The notes under the pieces are model-generated. The model worked only from the letters and a program-made list of their open reading frames with translations, had not been told where the DNA came from and searched no databases. A stretch of DNA of 64,000 nucleotides. Origin: Toxorhynchites rutilus septentrionalis. Lineage: Eukaryota > Arthropoda > Insecta > Diptera > Culicidae. Shown here in pieces: positions 23,267-33,459 of the stretch (position 1 is the first letter of the stretch; each line of letters starts with the position of its first letter). The position numbers and the translations under genes are program-made. The stretch spans positions 10,325,380 to 10,389,379 of the forward strand of contig NC_073746.1 of assembly GCF_029784135.1 (NCBI RefSeq), written 5' to 3'.

Positions 23267-23486
23267 ATTAATAGATGGGGGCCTGATTTTTCAAGCTTTA
23301 AACCCCTACTACGCAAATAACTTCTTATTCCTTTCAAAGCGATCTCTCTGTGAATGCGTCTACTCAACACAAGTGTTCAGTGATAACTGCCCAGTTCAGA
23401 AGCTTCTGTTTCTACAGCTTCAACACCTACGTAGATATCTTCAGATGCTTTTCAAAATCTACAAGAATCTGGTTCTGCTATATCAG

Positions 23487-23811
23487 TGTTGTGGATCCTG
23501 CTGAAATGAGAATAATCTGTGAACCTGAAAAGAATTATATTATATGTGAACCTGAAATGAAATGAATATAAAAAATACCTACCTTTATATACACATATAC
23601 TTACCTTATATACGTTTTTATAGCACATAAGTCACCTACCTTGAATTATATTCCTTGAATTAAAATAGTTATCATTGTTATAATAAATGAAATAGAGCTC
23701 AGTTACAATAGAAAAAGCCACTCGACAACATCGTTCTTTGTTATAAATTAAAATTCCGACAGTCCAACAATTTTACCAAGTATTTTTACCGAGTTCGAAC
23801 AAATCGCAACA
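23487..23811 (+). repeat. BEL/Pao 5' LTR
   Basis: Starts TGTTGTGGATCC, ends AATCGCAACA (TG...CA). Differs from the 3' LTR only in one short stretch near 23530-23545 (5-bp net length difference). Contains an AATAAA at about 23684 and a TCAGTT Inr-like word at about 23699. Confidence 0.95.
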
Positions 23812-23817
23812 TTTTAA

Positions 23818-23835
23818 TGGTGCCGAAACCCGGGA
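23818..23835 (+). promoter_or_regulatory. Primer binding site, tRNA-Phe
   Basis: TGGTGCCGAAACCCGGGA begins 6 nt after the LTR and is complementary to the 3' end of eukaryotic tRNA-Phe (...TCCCGGGTTTCGGCACCA). All 18 positions fit, so minus-strand DNA synthesis was presumably primed by tRNA-Phe. Confidence 0.85.
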
Positions 23836-24317
23836 CGTGCGTTCGCAGTCCATTCAGCTTAGCCGCCGATTCCAGTGAATATTCGAAGATAACCTCCATC
23901 AATACGACCACGTGCTATCAGTAGCTTTGGAACACAGAAGGAGCGATATTTGTTCCAGTGACAGCAGCCAAAGATTGATGCAGAATCAGCAGCAGATTCA
24001 GATCCAGCAACAACGGCAAAAATTGACCCAGCGACAGCAGCAGCAGCAATTGGTTCATTAATAACCGTCAACATCACGTGTACGGTTTGCTAATCATCAT
24101 CATCTATCGTCACAAGCCACAGCCACAGCGAAGGTGAACTTCCTCAGTAGGCGTTCGGAGAGACAGTCATCGTGTCACGAGAAGTGAATCACATCATCTA
24201 TCGGAAGAAAGACTTGGAATTCGAGTTTCTCGGAGCTCAGAACCACCAAAGAAAAGGTTTGAGGTTAGGTGCAATCAGCAGGTGGGTGCATTGTTACAAT
24301 TGTGGTGACTATACATC

Positions 24318-24830
24318 ATGGCTTCCACGGCACGAAGCAAGAAAGCAAAGCAGCTTAAACAACTTCATGCCAAGCGTGCCAACATTTTGGGTTCTGCTCA
24401 GTTGATTAGCGAATTTGCAGAACATTACACCGAATCACAATATGCCGAAATTCCGTTTCGTCTTCAACGGCTTGATAAATTATGGGAGGATTATGAGAAG
24501 GTGGAAGCGGAGATTGAATCATTCTTGAGCGGAGAACCGCAGTTCTCAGATGATCTTGCCGAATTCCAAAACACGTATTTCCGTCTGAAAGCGTTTTTAT
24601 CGAGTAAATTGCCTTCTTTGCCTTCCTCACCAGTTCAATCAGCTCAAAGCACTTCTTCTGGAATGCGTCTTCCAGAGCTCAGGTTACCGGAATTTGATGG
24701 AAATCCAGAAGAGTGGTCTGGTTTTCATGATCTCTTTAAATCGATGATACACGATAACAATTCACTGACGAATATTCAGAAATTGCATTACTTGCGAGCT
24801 TCATTGAAAGGAGAAGCAGCTCGCATCACT
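24318..24830 (+). pseudogene. BEL/Pao gag, 5' part (interrupted)
   Basis: First ATG of the open frame after the PBS. Lys-rich start (ARSKKAKQLKQLHAK), a helical segment, then LPELRLPEFDGNPEEWSGFH, the DUF1759-type hallmark of Pao gag, and NIQKLHYLRASLKGEAARI. The frame then runs into the T-run of the nested LINE. Gag continues beyond the LINE at 30854. Forms the capsid of virus-like particles in this family. Confidence 0.9.
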
Positions 24831-24844
24831 TTTTTTTTTTTTTA

Positions 24845-25226
24845 TTAATCCGTTTATTTTTACAGGCTCAGTTACATAAGTTTAATGGAGCCAAACTCTT
24901 AACTATATTTCAACTAGCATATATCAACATGTTGTTTCCTTAATTCTATGGTTAATGAAATAGGAAACCGATTACTCGCGGTCGACTCGAGTTTAGAAGG
25001 GTGACACATTTTCATTAGGAAAAGGATGGGATGTAAGGAGATGTGTGTTTACACTCGCACTCACATTCACATTCACATTCTCATTCACACTGACACTTCA
25101 CACTCAATTCTTAAAACTATCCTTACATCTAATATGTATTTACAATTTAACTTATTCTAATGTTAGTAGGAAGGGAACCGATAGCTCGCGAAGGACGAAA
25201 AGGAGGGGAAAAGGATGTATAAACAA
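24845..25226 (-). other. 3' UTR of the I-clade LINE
   Basis: Lies between the ORF2 stop and the poly(A) tail. Near the 3' tip it contains TAAACTTATGTAACTGAGCC. The stretch 25045-25110 is a degenerate CACATT/CACTCA short tandem repeat. No ORF. Confidence 0.75.
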
Positions 25227-28200
25227 TCACACTCGAAGATCGATAGCTTTAAGGAAAACATATATTTGGGACATGTAATCAAGGTCTAACCGAGCCAACA
25301 CATCTCTCACCGGCACATTGGACTGCTTTCCTCCAGCCCGAAGGGAGTTTTCTAAATTCGATCTGGCGACAAGATACAACTCGCACGACCAAACAACGTG
25401 TTCGATATCGTGGTAACCATGGCCACAACCGCAGAGATTGCTGTCGGCAAGATTAAAACGAAAAAGCAGCGCGTCTAACGAACAGTGATTGGACATGAGT
25501 CGGGAGAAGGTGCGAATAAAGTCCCGACTCAATTCCAGACTTTTGAACCACGGATTGAGGCTAACCTTAGGGATAATTGAGTGGAGCCACCGGCCCAATT
25601 CATCTTCGTTCCATTTGCGTTGCCAGTTAACGATGGTATTTTTACGAACTAAAGAATAAAATTCATTGAAGGCGATTTGACGCTGATAAATTTCGCCTTC
25701 AATTGCACCTACCTTTGCTAATGAGTCAGCCCTCTCATTACCCGGAATTGAGCAATGTGAAGGGACCCAGACAAAGGTAATGACATAACAGCGTCTGGAT
25801 AAAGCACTCAAAATTTCTCGTATTCTCTCAAGGAAGTACGGCGAGTGCTTTTCCGGCCTCACTGAACGGATAGCTTCGACAGAGCTAAGACTATCCGTTA
25901 CAATGTGATAGTGTTCAACAGGTCGTGAGGCGACGCTGTCCAGCGCCCAGTGTATTGCTGCCAATTCAGCAATATACACTGAGCAAGGATACTGAAGACT
26001 GTGTGAGGTGCTAAAAAATTTGTTGAACACTCCAAATCCTGTGGACTCATTCATAGAGGACCCATCAGTAAAGTACATATTATCACAATTGACACGCCCA
26101 TACTTTGCTTCGAAAATCGTAGGAACGATCCCCGATCGATGATAATCTGGAATTCCATGGATATCCTGCATCATGGACAGATCAAAATGCACAGAGGAAT
26201 TGATGTAGTCAGGAAAACAAACACGGTTGGGAATATACGAAGAAGGATCAACCTGCATGGAGACGAATTCATGATATGAGCTCATGAATCCAGAATGAAA
26301 ATTTAGCTCGATCAGCTGCTCAAAATTTCCGATCACCAATGGGTTCATAACCTTACACCGAATGAAGAACCGAAGAGATAATAAATTGAAGCGATCTTTT
26401 AGTGGGAGTACGCCTGCCAAAACCTCGAGACTCATGGTATGCGTTGAGGGCATACATCCCAACGCGATACGGAGACAAAGATACTGAATTCGCTCGAGTT
26501 TAATGAGGTGTGTTTTGGCAGCTGATTGAAAACAGAAACTGCCATACTCCATCACTGAGAGAATAGTTGTTCGATACAACATTATAAGATCTTCTGGGTG
26601 GGCTCCCCACCAGGTGCCGGTAATTGTACGGAGAAAGTTTATTCTTTGTTGGCATTTTTTACTCAGATACCTAATATGGGCCCCCCAAGTACATTTGGAG
26701 TCGAACCAGACCCCAAGATACTTGAATGACATAGCATGAGTGATCGGTTTACCCAAAAGTTGAAGCTTTGGTTTTGCTGGTCTATGCTTCCTAGAAAAAA
26801 CCACAATCTCTGTTTTCTCCGTGGAGAATTCGATCCCTAGCCCAATGGCCCAGGTTGAAAAATTGTTCAAAGTATCTTGTAAGGGTCCTTGCAGTTCGGA
26901 TTCGTTTGATCCTACGACAGACACCACTCCATCATCTGCAAGTTGTCTTAGGTTGCAATTTTGTGTAAGGCAATTGTCGATGTCGCTTACATAGAAGTTG
27001 TACAAAAGGGGGCTTAAACATGAGCCCTGGGGGAGTCCCATGTAGGAGACCCGACTTACTGTCGAATCCCCGTGAGAAAAATTCAAATGTTTCTCACAAA
27101 GCAAGTTATATAACATATTATTCAATAGAGGCGGCAGACCCCGAGAGTGTAATTTGTCTGACAGGACCTCTATTGAAACAGAATCAAAGGCCCCCTTTAT
27201 GTCCAAGAATACTGAAGCCATTTGTTTTTTTTCGGCGTAAGCCAATTGAATTTCTGAAGAAAGCAACGCAAGACAATCATTCGTCCCCTTGCCCCTGCGG
27301 AACCCATATTGTGTATCTGAGAGTAGGCCATTCGTTTCAACCCATCGATCAAGGCGAAACAAGATCATTTTCTCCAACAATTTCCGTATACAAGACAGCA
27401 TTGCTATTGGGCGGTACGAATTGAAGTCGGACGCGGGTTTTCCGGGTTTTTGAATAGCTATAACTCGTACTTGTCTCCAATCATCTGGAACAATATTATG
27501 CTCCAGAAACCGATTGAATAAGTTCAACAAGCGATGTTTCGCCACATCAGGGAGATTTTTCAGCAAGTTGAACTTAATTCTATCCGATCCCGGAGCAGAA
27601 TTGTTACATGAAAGGAGAGCAAGAGAGAATTCTACCATCGAAAACTCGGAATCAAGATCGCACCTATCTTGTGGTATATCTCGAACAAATTTTTGCACAG
27701 GAGCTGAATCAGGACAAACCTTTCGTGCAAAATTAAAAATCCATCGATGTGAATATTCTTCGCTTTCATTCGTTGAAGAGCGATTTCTCATGTTTCGAGC
27801 CACTTTCCATAATTTTTTCATTGACGTTTCTCGTGACAAACCTCCCACGAAATTTCGCCAATAAGCACGTTTTTTCCCTTTGATCAAATTTTTGAACTGA
27901 TTCTCAAGGGCTAAATACGTTTGAAAATTTTCAGGAGTACCACGTTTCCGAAAAGCTTTAAATGCATTCGATTTTTCTACATAAAGCTTGGAACATTGGC
28001 TATCCCACCATAGATTGGGAGGCCTTCGGAAAATGGTGGAACCTGGATTGGGTTTCGTTTGAGCGCGAACTGCGCTGTCATAGATCAAACGAGAAAGGAA
28101 GTTATACTCCTCCAATGGAGGTAAACCATCTCTGGAATTGATGGCTAGAATAATCGCGTCCGCATATTTTTTCCAGTCAATGTGTCTTGTGAGGTCATAT

Positions 28201-28913
28201 GCCATGTTTATAGATTCAGAAGAATTCGACCCAATGGTGATGGAAATTTTGATTGGCAAGTGATCACTACCGTTGGGGTCCTGGATTACATCCCACTTGC
28301 AATCTAACGATAGTGAATTCGAGCAAAGCGAGAGGTCAAGAGCACTTGGGTTAGCAGGAGGTTTAGGTACACGTGTTGTTTCCCCAGTGTTCAAAACGGT
28401 CATATTGAAGCTGTTACAAAGGTCATATATCAACAATGAACGATTGTCGTCGTACTGTTCCCCCCAGGCAGTTCCGTGAGAGTTGAAGTCTCCCAAGATC
28501 AATCGTGGCTCAGGAAGGAGTGAGCACATGTCAACAAGTTGCTTGCGGCTAACCGCAGCTCTCGGAGGCCAATACAAGCTGACAATACAGAGGTCTTTGC
28601 CTCTGATGTTTGCATGACAAGCAACAGCTTCGATCCCTCCAATAGGTGGAAGGTCAATTAGAAAAAATGAGTGGCACTTATTGATCCCCAATAGTACCCC
28701 TCCGTATCTGTCATCGCGGTCCAAGCGTATAATATTAAAATCGTGGAAAGAGAGATCATCTCGCGAAGAAAGCCAAGTTTCGGACAGAGCAAAAACATCA
28801 CAATTGAACTTATGAATTAAAAATTTGAATGTATCCAATTTAGGGATAAGACTACGACAATTCCACTGTAAAACAGTGATATCTCCGACCTCTCTATTTG
28901 AATTAGACATCAA
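25227..28913 (-). CDS. I-clade LINE ORF2: endonuclease, reverse transcriptase, RNase H
   Basis: Uninterrupted 1228-codon frame. APE-type endonuclease at about residues 13-222: LQWNCRSL, ALSETWL, ILGDFNSHGTAWG, GSDHLPI. RT at about 435-740: NNSAPGSDRI, YRPIAMLSCIRKLLE, FLDIKGAFDSVS, GLPQGSCLSP (626 on) and catalytic LADD at 658-661 in place of the commoner YADD/FADD. RNase H follows at roughly 960-1090 with all four acidic residues visible: FTDGSS, AELAAIHWAL, VTDSLSS, PGNERADSLAK. A C-terminal CGCGHGYHDIEHVVWSC knuckle ends the protein. It performs target-primed reverse transcription. Nothing visible is missing, so it may be functional. Confidence 0.95.
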   Translation of the reverse strand: MMSNSNREVGDITVLQWNCRSLIPKLDTFKFLIHKFNCDVFALSETWLSSRDDLSFHDFNIIRLDRDDRYGGVLLGINKCHSFFLIDLPPIGGIEAVACHANIRGKDLCIVSLYWPPRAAVSRKQLVDMCSLLPEPRLILGDFNSHGTAWGEQYDDNRSLLIYDLCNSFNMTVLNTGETTRVPKPPANPSALDLSLCSNSLSLDCKWDVIQDPNGSDHLPIKISITIGSNSSESINMAYDLTRHIDWKKYADAIILAINSRDGLPPLEEYNFLSRLIYDSAVRAQTKPNPGSTIFRRPPNLWWDSQCSKLYVEKSNAFKAFRKRGTPENFQTYLALENQFKNLIKGKKRAYWRNFVGGLSRETSMKKLWKVARNMRNRSSTNESEEYSHRWIFNFARKVCPDSAPVQKFVRDIPQDRCDLDSEFSMVEFSLALLSCNNSAPGSDRIKFNLLKNLPDVAKHRLLNLFNRFLEHNIVPDDWRQVRVIAIQKPGKPASDFNSYRPIAMLSCIRKLLEKMILFRLDRWVETNGLLSDTQYGFRRGKGTNDCLALLSSEIQLAYAEKKQMASVFLDIKGAFDSVSIEVLSDKLHSRGLPPLLNNMLYNLLCEKHLNFSHGDSTVSRVSYMGLPQGSCLSPLLYNFYVSDIDNCLTQNCNLRQLADDGVVSVVGSNESELQGPLQDTLNNFSTWAIGLGIEFSTEKTEIVVFSRKHRPAKPKLQLLGKPITHAMSFKYLGVWFDSKCTWGAHIRYLSKKCQQRINFLRTITGTWWGAHPEDLIMLYRTTILSVMEYGSFCFQSAAKTHLIKLERIQYLCLRIALGCMPSTHTMSLEVLAGVLPLKDRFNLLSLRFFIRCKVMNPLVIGNFEQLIELNFHSGFMSSYHEFVSMQVDPSSYIPNRVCFPDYINSSVHFDLSMMQDIHGIPDYHRSGIVPTIFEAKYGRVNCDNMYFTDGSSMNESTGFGVFNKFFSTSHSLQYPCSVYIAELAAIHWALDSVASRPVEHYHIVTDSLSSVEAIRSVRPEKHSPYFLERIREILSALSRRCYVITFVWVPSHCSIPGNERADSLAKVGAIEGEIYQRQIAFNEFYSLVRKNTIVNWQRKWNEDELGRWLHSIIPKVSLNPWFKSLELSRDFIRTFSRLMSNHCSLDALLFRFNLADSNLCGCGHGYHDIEHVVWSCELYLVARSNLENSLRAGGKQSNVPVRDVLARLDLDYMSQIYVFLKAIDLRV

Positions 28914-30468
28914 GAGAGATAATCATTGCAAGGAGGGGCCATGTTTGCATCAATTGCTGCAAAATTGTCTTTAACACTGGAAGCATTGAGATGACAATGG
29001 TTCTGATGGAGTCGGAAACGTTAAAACACTTGAAGATTTGATCCAAAAGGTCAGACAACTTTATAAATCCCGATTGGGAAGTTGAGCTGGACGGAAAAAT
29101 AGGGACAGTTGGGGTTTTTGATGTCCCCTCGAGTGCTGGGTCGTTCGAAGGTGAACTATTCCCACGGAAGCCAGGAGGAACCTGATTTTGCTTGTCCGCT
29201 GCACTCGTTTTTTTAGGCAAGCTAACAGGGGATATCACCGGAGGGACTTGTGATTGAATTTTGGGAGTGGTCACATTTTTGCGCCGGGGATTCCCTTGGG
29301 AAATAAACGGTGTACCCCCGTGAGCTGTGTCCGCTTCCATTTCGTCAACTGGCAACGTGGAAAAGATATTGTGTGAGGAGATTGGATGTTGTTGTTGTTG
29401 GGCCTGTGGAGAAGCGCCCTTTAAAATTTCCGCAAAAGTGCGTTTCGAGCGTTCCTTTAAAGAGCGCTTCTGTTTCTCCCAGCGACTCTTGTAATTTTCA
29501 CAAGCTGAGAGCTCATGTGGGGTCCCCCCGCAATATGGACACTTATGCTCAGTCGCACTGCAGGATTTGCCCACATGTTGCTCTCCGCAAGTGGCACAGC
29601 GCTCCTTGTTGGCGCAGTAGTCTGCTGTGTGACCAACTGACTTGCATTTGTTGCAAGTCATGGGCTTTGGCACGAAGAGACGCAGCGGAAGCCTCAATTT
29701 GTCCACCATAACGTAGTCAGGGAGGGCGGAACCAGCAAAAGTTACTCGAAACGAGTCGGACGGGGTGAATTTCGTTTTTCCCTCTTCCTGGGACACTTTT
29801 CCTAATTGATGGCAGTCCAAAATTTTAACTTTCGTCAAAGGGAGCTTTTTAAATCTGCCATCTCCCTCTTTTATTAATGCGCTCGTCAGACCCGTTTCTG
29901 TGATCACCCCCGAAATTTCTACGTTATGGCAGGGCACATAGACGCGATATTCTAGTACGAACCTATTGTCGACAACAATCTCGTTAGCTTGCTTCCGATC
30001 AGCCACGACAACACGCAGTTTGTTCGGTCGAACCTTTCTAATTTCGACCACGGAGGAATAATTTTTTGTCAGATCTTTCATGATCTGAATGACGTTGAGC
30101 GATTTCCCGTTGGGTTTTGGCCGGAAGAAAACAACCCATGGGCCAGATCCAGATGCATCTTCTGGATAGACCTTGACACGCGGAGAGGGGACAACTGCGG
30201 GGGAGGACGAGGTCGATTGTTGAGCGGGAGCGGGAACAGTTGGGCTGGGAGGCAAGTTCGGGAGATAATCGGAAGCGGGAGCGGGAGATTGAGGGGGCGA
30301 AGTGGAAAAGTTTGCCAATTTTCTTGAAGGGGGCTTGTTGAGGTTGATTAACTCTTCCTCTGAAAAGACATCGTCTGAGGGGGGAACGCGTTTAAGCGAC
30401 TTCCCAGTAGTTAGTGAGGAGGAAACATCAGATTCAATGTCCATATCAAGAGGATCGCACTCTGCCAT
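28903..30468 (-). CDS. I-clade LINE ORF1: gag-like RNA-binding protein
   Basis: Uninterrupted 521-codon frame. Acidic start and Pro/Ser-rich segment (residues ~50-100), an RRM-like/PRE-like region (~105-265; GPWVVFFRPKPNGKS), then three zinc knuckles: CNKCKSVGHTADYC (272-285), CATCGEQHVGKSC (291-303) and CPYCGGTPHELSAC (310-323). A basic stretch (KRSLKERSKRTF) and Gln/Pro-rich tail follow. Three CCHC motifs are the known I/jockey ORF1 plan; the protein is expected to coat LINE RNA. Its stop overlaps the ORF2 start by 11 nt, implying coupled or reinitiated translation. Confidence 0.93.
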   Translation of the reverse strand: MAECDPLDMDIESDVSSSLTTGKSLKRVPPSDDVFSEEELINLNKPPSRKLANFSTSPPQSPAPASDYLPNLPPSPTVPAPAQQSTSSSPAVVPSPRVKVYPEDASGSGPWVVFFRPKPNGKSLNVIQIMKDLTKNYSSVVEIRKVRPNKLRVVVADRKQANEIVVDNRFVLEYRVYVPCHNVEISGVITETGLTSALIKEGDGRFKKLPLTKVKILDCHQLGKVSQEEGKTKFTPSDSFRVTFAGSALPDYVMVDKLRLPLRLFVPKPMTCNKCKSVGHTADYCANKERCATCGEQHVGKSCSATEHKCPYCGGTPHELSACENYKSRWEKQKRSLKERSKRTFAEILKGASPQAQQQQHPISSHNIFSTLPVDEMEADTAHGGTPFISQGNPRRKNVTTPKIQSQVPPVISPVSLPKKTSAADKQNQVPPGFRGNSSPSNDPALEGTSKTPTVPIFPSSSTSQSGFIKLSDLLDQIFKCFNVSDSIRTIVISMLPVLKTILQQLMQTWPLLAMIISLDV

Positions 30469-30806
30469 TATGGCAGATATACAATTATACTTTTTCTTTT
30501 TTTTTTTAAATCCTTAACCTAATATATATATAAACTAAAATACTTGAAGCGCACGGTAACGGTGCTCCAATCGAACCACGTGATGATCGCTTGGCACAAC
30601 AGCAATGGTGTATCGCACCACAATACGATGACGAGGAACGGCACACGCTCACAGCGCCCGCAGTGGAGGACTTCTCCCTCCCGCTGGTTGTGATTACTTA
30701 TCACTTCACTCTCGCAATAAAGAAAACACCGTTAGAGCGACACAATCACTTCAGCGAAACCGATAACGGTATTGTTCCAACACAATAACGGACACGAACA
30801 ACTTTG

Positions 30807-30840
30807 CGTCCGGCGGCTTCGGATTGCGCGAGCTGACTGA
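30807..30840 (-). promoter_or_regulatory. Internal LINE promoter: Inr plus DPE
   Basis: On the minus strand the LINE starts with (T)CAGTC, an arthropod initiator whose A (30838) would be +1. GGACG occupies +28 to +32 (30811-30807), a perfect RGWYV downstream promoter element at the obligatory spacing. TATA-less Inr+DPE promoters are established for I factor and jockey; the first T comes from the target duplication. The 5' end therefore looks complete. Confidence 0.75.
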
Positions 30841-30853
30841 GCTCGCATCACTT

Positions 30854-32509
30854 GTTCTCTACCAATTGCTTCAACCAGCTACGCGGTTGCCTGGAGGTTG
30901 GTCACTGATCGTTATGAAAACAAACACTTTCTGAATTAAACGACACATAGCTACGCTTTTTTCCATCGCTCCTCTTCGAAAAGAGTCGCCAAGCGGTCTT
31001 TCGGAATTAGCAGATGAGTTTGAGAAACATGTAACTCTTTTAGATTCGCTCGAAACGAAAGCTCAACACTGGGATTCTGTATTAGTGGAGCTTCTCTTCA
31101 GTCGGCTGGACGCGGCTTCCCAAAAATTGTGGGAAATTCAACAAAATAAACATGAGAGTCCTTCGTATAATGACTTGATTCAATTCATCCACGAACATTC
31201 ACGAACTCTGCAGTCGTTGCAGCTCTCTCAAGCTACTTTTAGTCTGACCCAAGGTAGTTCACAAACACCTCGTTCGATGCCGACTAGGACAGTGTCCCAA
31301 GAGGGTTTGTTTTGTGCTGCATGCAAAAAAGAGCATCATCTCTATCAATGTGAGTCGTTTCGTGCGCAATCACCCCAAGAACGTTATAATTTGGTCAGGA
31401 AACACAATTTATGTATAAACTGCATAAAATCCACTCATTTAGCTAAAAATTGTACCAGTGCATTGTGCAAATATTGCCATAAAAAGCACCACACCTTACT
31501 TCACATATCATCATCACCAGTTTTGATGACGACTGAAGTTTCACCAGAAGAAGAAATGGAATATTTGAACACCACCGAGAAGTTAGGACAAATTTCAAAT
31601 TCAGGTACGCAGTCGCATTCGCCTTTCGTTTCGCTTTTATGCGACACAACTGTCGCTACGGTCAATCGTCCGCGCGTCTCTTCGCTGCCGCCGGTAGATG
31701 TGCCCTTTCAACAGTTCAACACGTTCAATACAGTCACACCTCCCTCCAAAGTGTGCCAAGCAAATGAAATCAATAACTCAACCGTTATCCTGTACACAGC
31801 TCTTATTAAAGTCCAAGACAATCGTGGACAATTTCAGATAGCCCGTGCGCTTTTTGACACCGGTTCACAATCGAGTTTTATCTCAGAATCATTGTGTCAA
31901 CGTTTGGAGTTAAGTCGTACCAAAGTAAACATGCCTATAAGCGGTATTGGTCAAGCCGTTGTCAACGCCCGTTATGCAGTCTCCTTAACTGTTTCCTCGC
32001 GCTTTGATTCGTCGAATTATGCAATAAATTGCCTCGTTCTACCAAAGCTGACAGTAAATTTACCAACTAGAACGATAGATATTAGCAAGTGGAACATTTC
32101 AAAGCACCTTCAACTGGCAGACCCTCGCTTCAACATAAGTCATGGTATCGATCTTATCATAGGTGCCGAATTGTTTCTGCGCATCTTGAAAGCAGAACAG
32201 GTCACCGTCAATGAACATTTACCTATTTTCCAGAAAACAAAGTTTGGATTTATCATTGCCGGAAGAGTACCTACTCGAGATCCTACTCCAGTGACGTGCC
32301 TTGTTACCACCATCAATGAACTAGATGAACAGATAAAACGGTTCTGGGAGATCGAAAATTTTGAACGTGGCAAGGCTATGACAATTGAGGAAGTGCAATG
32401 TGAACATCATTTTAAAACTACACACCGCCGTGAAAATGATGGACGGTATGTTGTACGTCTGCCTGTTCATCAGGAGATGTTATCACAAATTGGTGAAATT
32501 TGTCTATAG
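30854..32509 (+). pseudogene. BEL/Pao gag 3' part and aspartic protease
   Basis: Gag resumes after the LINE (SLPIASTSYAVAWRL), has one extra base near 30945 giving a stop, and re-opens before 31085. Main frame 31085-32509: FCAACKKEHHLYQC, CINCIKSTHLAKNC and CKYCHKKHH knuckles, then the DUF1758-type protease with active-site ALFDTGSQSSFIS around residues 255-268 and a flap-like SGIGQA. The frame ends at a stop near 32507 caused by a one-base shift; the next frame starts at 32500. Protease would cleave the gag-pol polyprotein. Confidence 0.88.
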
Positions 32510-33459
32510 CAGCTCGACGATTCACCGCTGTGGAAAAACGTTTTCGAACTGACCCTGAACTTCACGACAACTACGTCCGATTCATGACGGAGTACGAGCA
32601 GCTTGGGAACATGGAGGAGGTGAAGACTCGTGTCGCGATGCCCCAGTTCTTCCTGCCCCATCATGCGATTCATCGTTCCGACTCGTCGACCACTAAAACA
32701 AGAGTGGTTTTCGATGGATCATCAAAAAGCGGCAGCCATCTATCTTTAAACGATTTACTCCTTACCGGACCCACCGTGCAGCCTCCGCTGCTGTCAATTA
32801 TTCTCAATTTCCGTTTACACCAGTACGTCATAACCGCCGATATTGAGAAGATGTATCGTCAAATTATGGTTCACATCGACGATCGACCACTGCAGCAGAT
32901 TTTGTGGCGCAAGCAAGAATCGGATCCGATTAAAACATACCGCCTGAACACCTTGACCTACGGCACATCCTGTGCACCGTTCCTTGCAACCCGAACGCTG
33001 ATTCAGCTTGCGGACGACGAAGGCGCAGATTTTCCTATGGCAGCGGCATCCGTCAAAAAAAAATTTTACGTTGACGATTTGCTGGTTGGAGCAGACAGCA
33101 TCGACAGTTTAACTAAAACCTGTGAGCAGGTAGATGGTCTTCTCAACCGAGCCGGATTTTCCCTCAGAAAATGGAGTGCCAATCACCCCTCTCTCTTGAG
33201 ACACATTCCAGAAGATCGTCGAGAAACTCAAACGGAATTGGAGTTGGACCGCACGCATTCAATAAAAGCTCTCGGATTGTTGTGGTTCCCTGTGGAAGAT
33301 GTACTTGGTTTCAAAGTGCCGGAGTTTCCACTTCAGACAAAGGTAATCGCTATCAGAAATGTCTCGGCTCTTCGATCCTTTAGGGCTCATTGGCCCCATT
33401 GTTGCCAAGGCGAAAATGTTCGTACAACAACTTTGGAAGGAAAATCTACAGTGGGATGA
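32500..33459 (+). pseudogene. BEL/Pao reverse transcriptase
   Basis: Frame with RT blocks in order: KTRVVFDGSSKSG, SLNDLLLTGPTVQPPLLSII, VITADIEKMYRQI, LTYGTSCAPFLA and catalytic KFYVDDLLVGA at about residues 187-197. Frame is lost near 33360 by a one-base shift; RNase H follows in the frame open from 33359. Copies RNA into DNA inside particles. Probably dead as part of a broken polyprotein. Confidence 0.9.

Larger units (their letters stand above)
19086..23486 (-). mobile_element. L1-clade non-LTR retrotransposon
   Basis: Minus-strand LINE with ORF1 (22280-23266), ORF2 (19132-22299), a 3' UTR of about 45 nt containing AATAAA, and a poly(A) tail seen as the T-run at about 19086-19099. Apurinic endonuclease, L1-like RT (LRPITLLNVDYKVLSR) and a C-terminal CCHC place it in the L1/Tx1 group known from mosquitoes. 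The 5' end is not defined: unassigned leader runs up to the BEL LTR at 23487. No target duplication was found. Confidence 0.85.
24831..30839 (-). mobile_element. Full-length I-clade (MosquI-like) LINE nested in BEL gag
   Basis: Flanked by a 13-14-bp duplication AGCTCGCATCACTT at 24818-24831 and 30840-30853. The last base(s) of the left copy merge with the T-run. Read on the minus strand: 5' end with Inr/DPE, 5' UTR of about 370 nt, ORF1 (521 codons), ORF2 (1228 codons) overlapping by 11 nt, a ~400-nt 3' UTR with ACATTC-type short repeats (about 25050-25110), and a poly(A) tail (T-run 24831-24844). Endonuclease + RT + RNase H in ORF2 and three CCHC knuckles in ORF1 indicate the I clade; MosquI of Aedes is the nearest family I recall. 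Confidence 0.93.
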
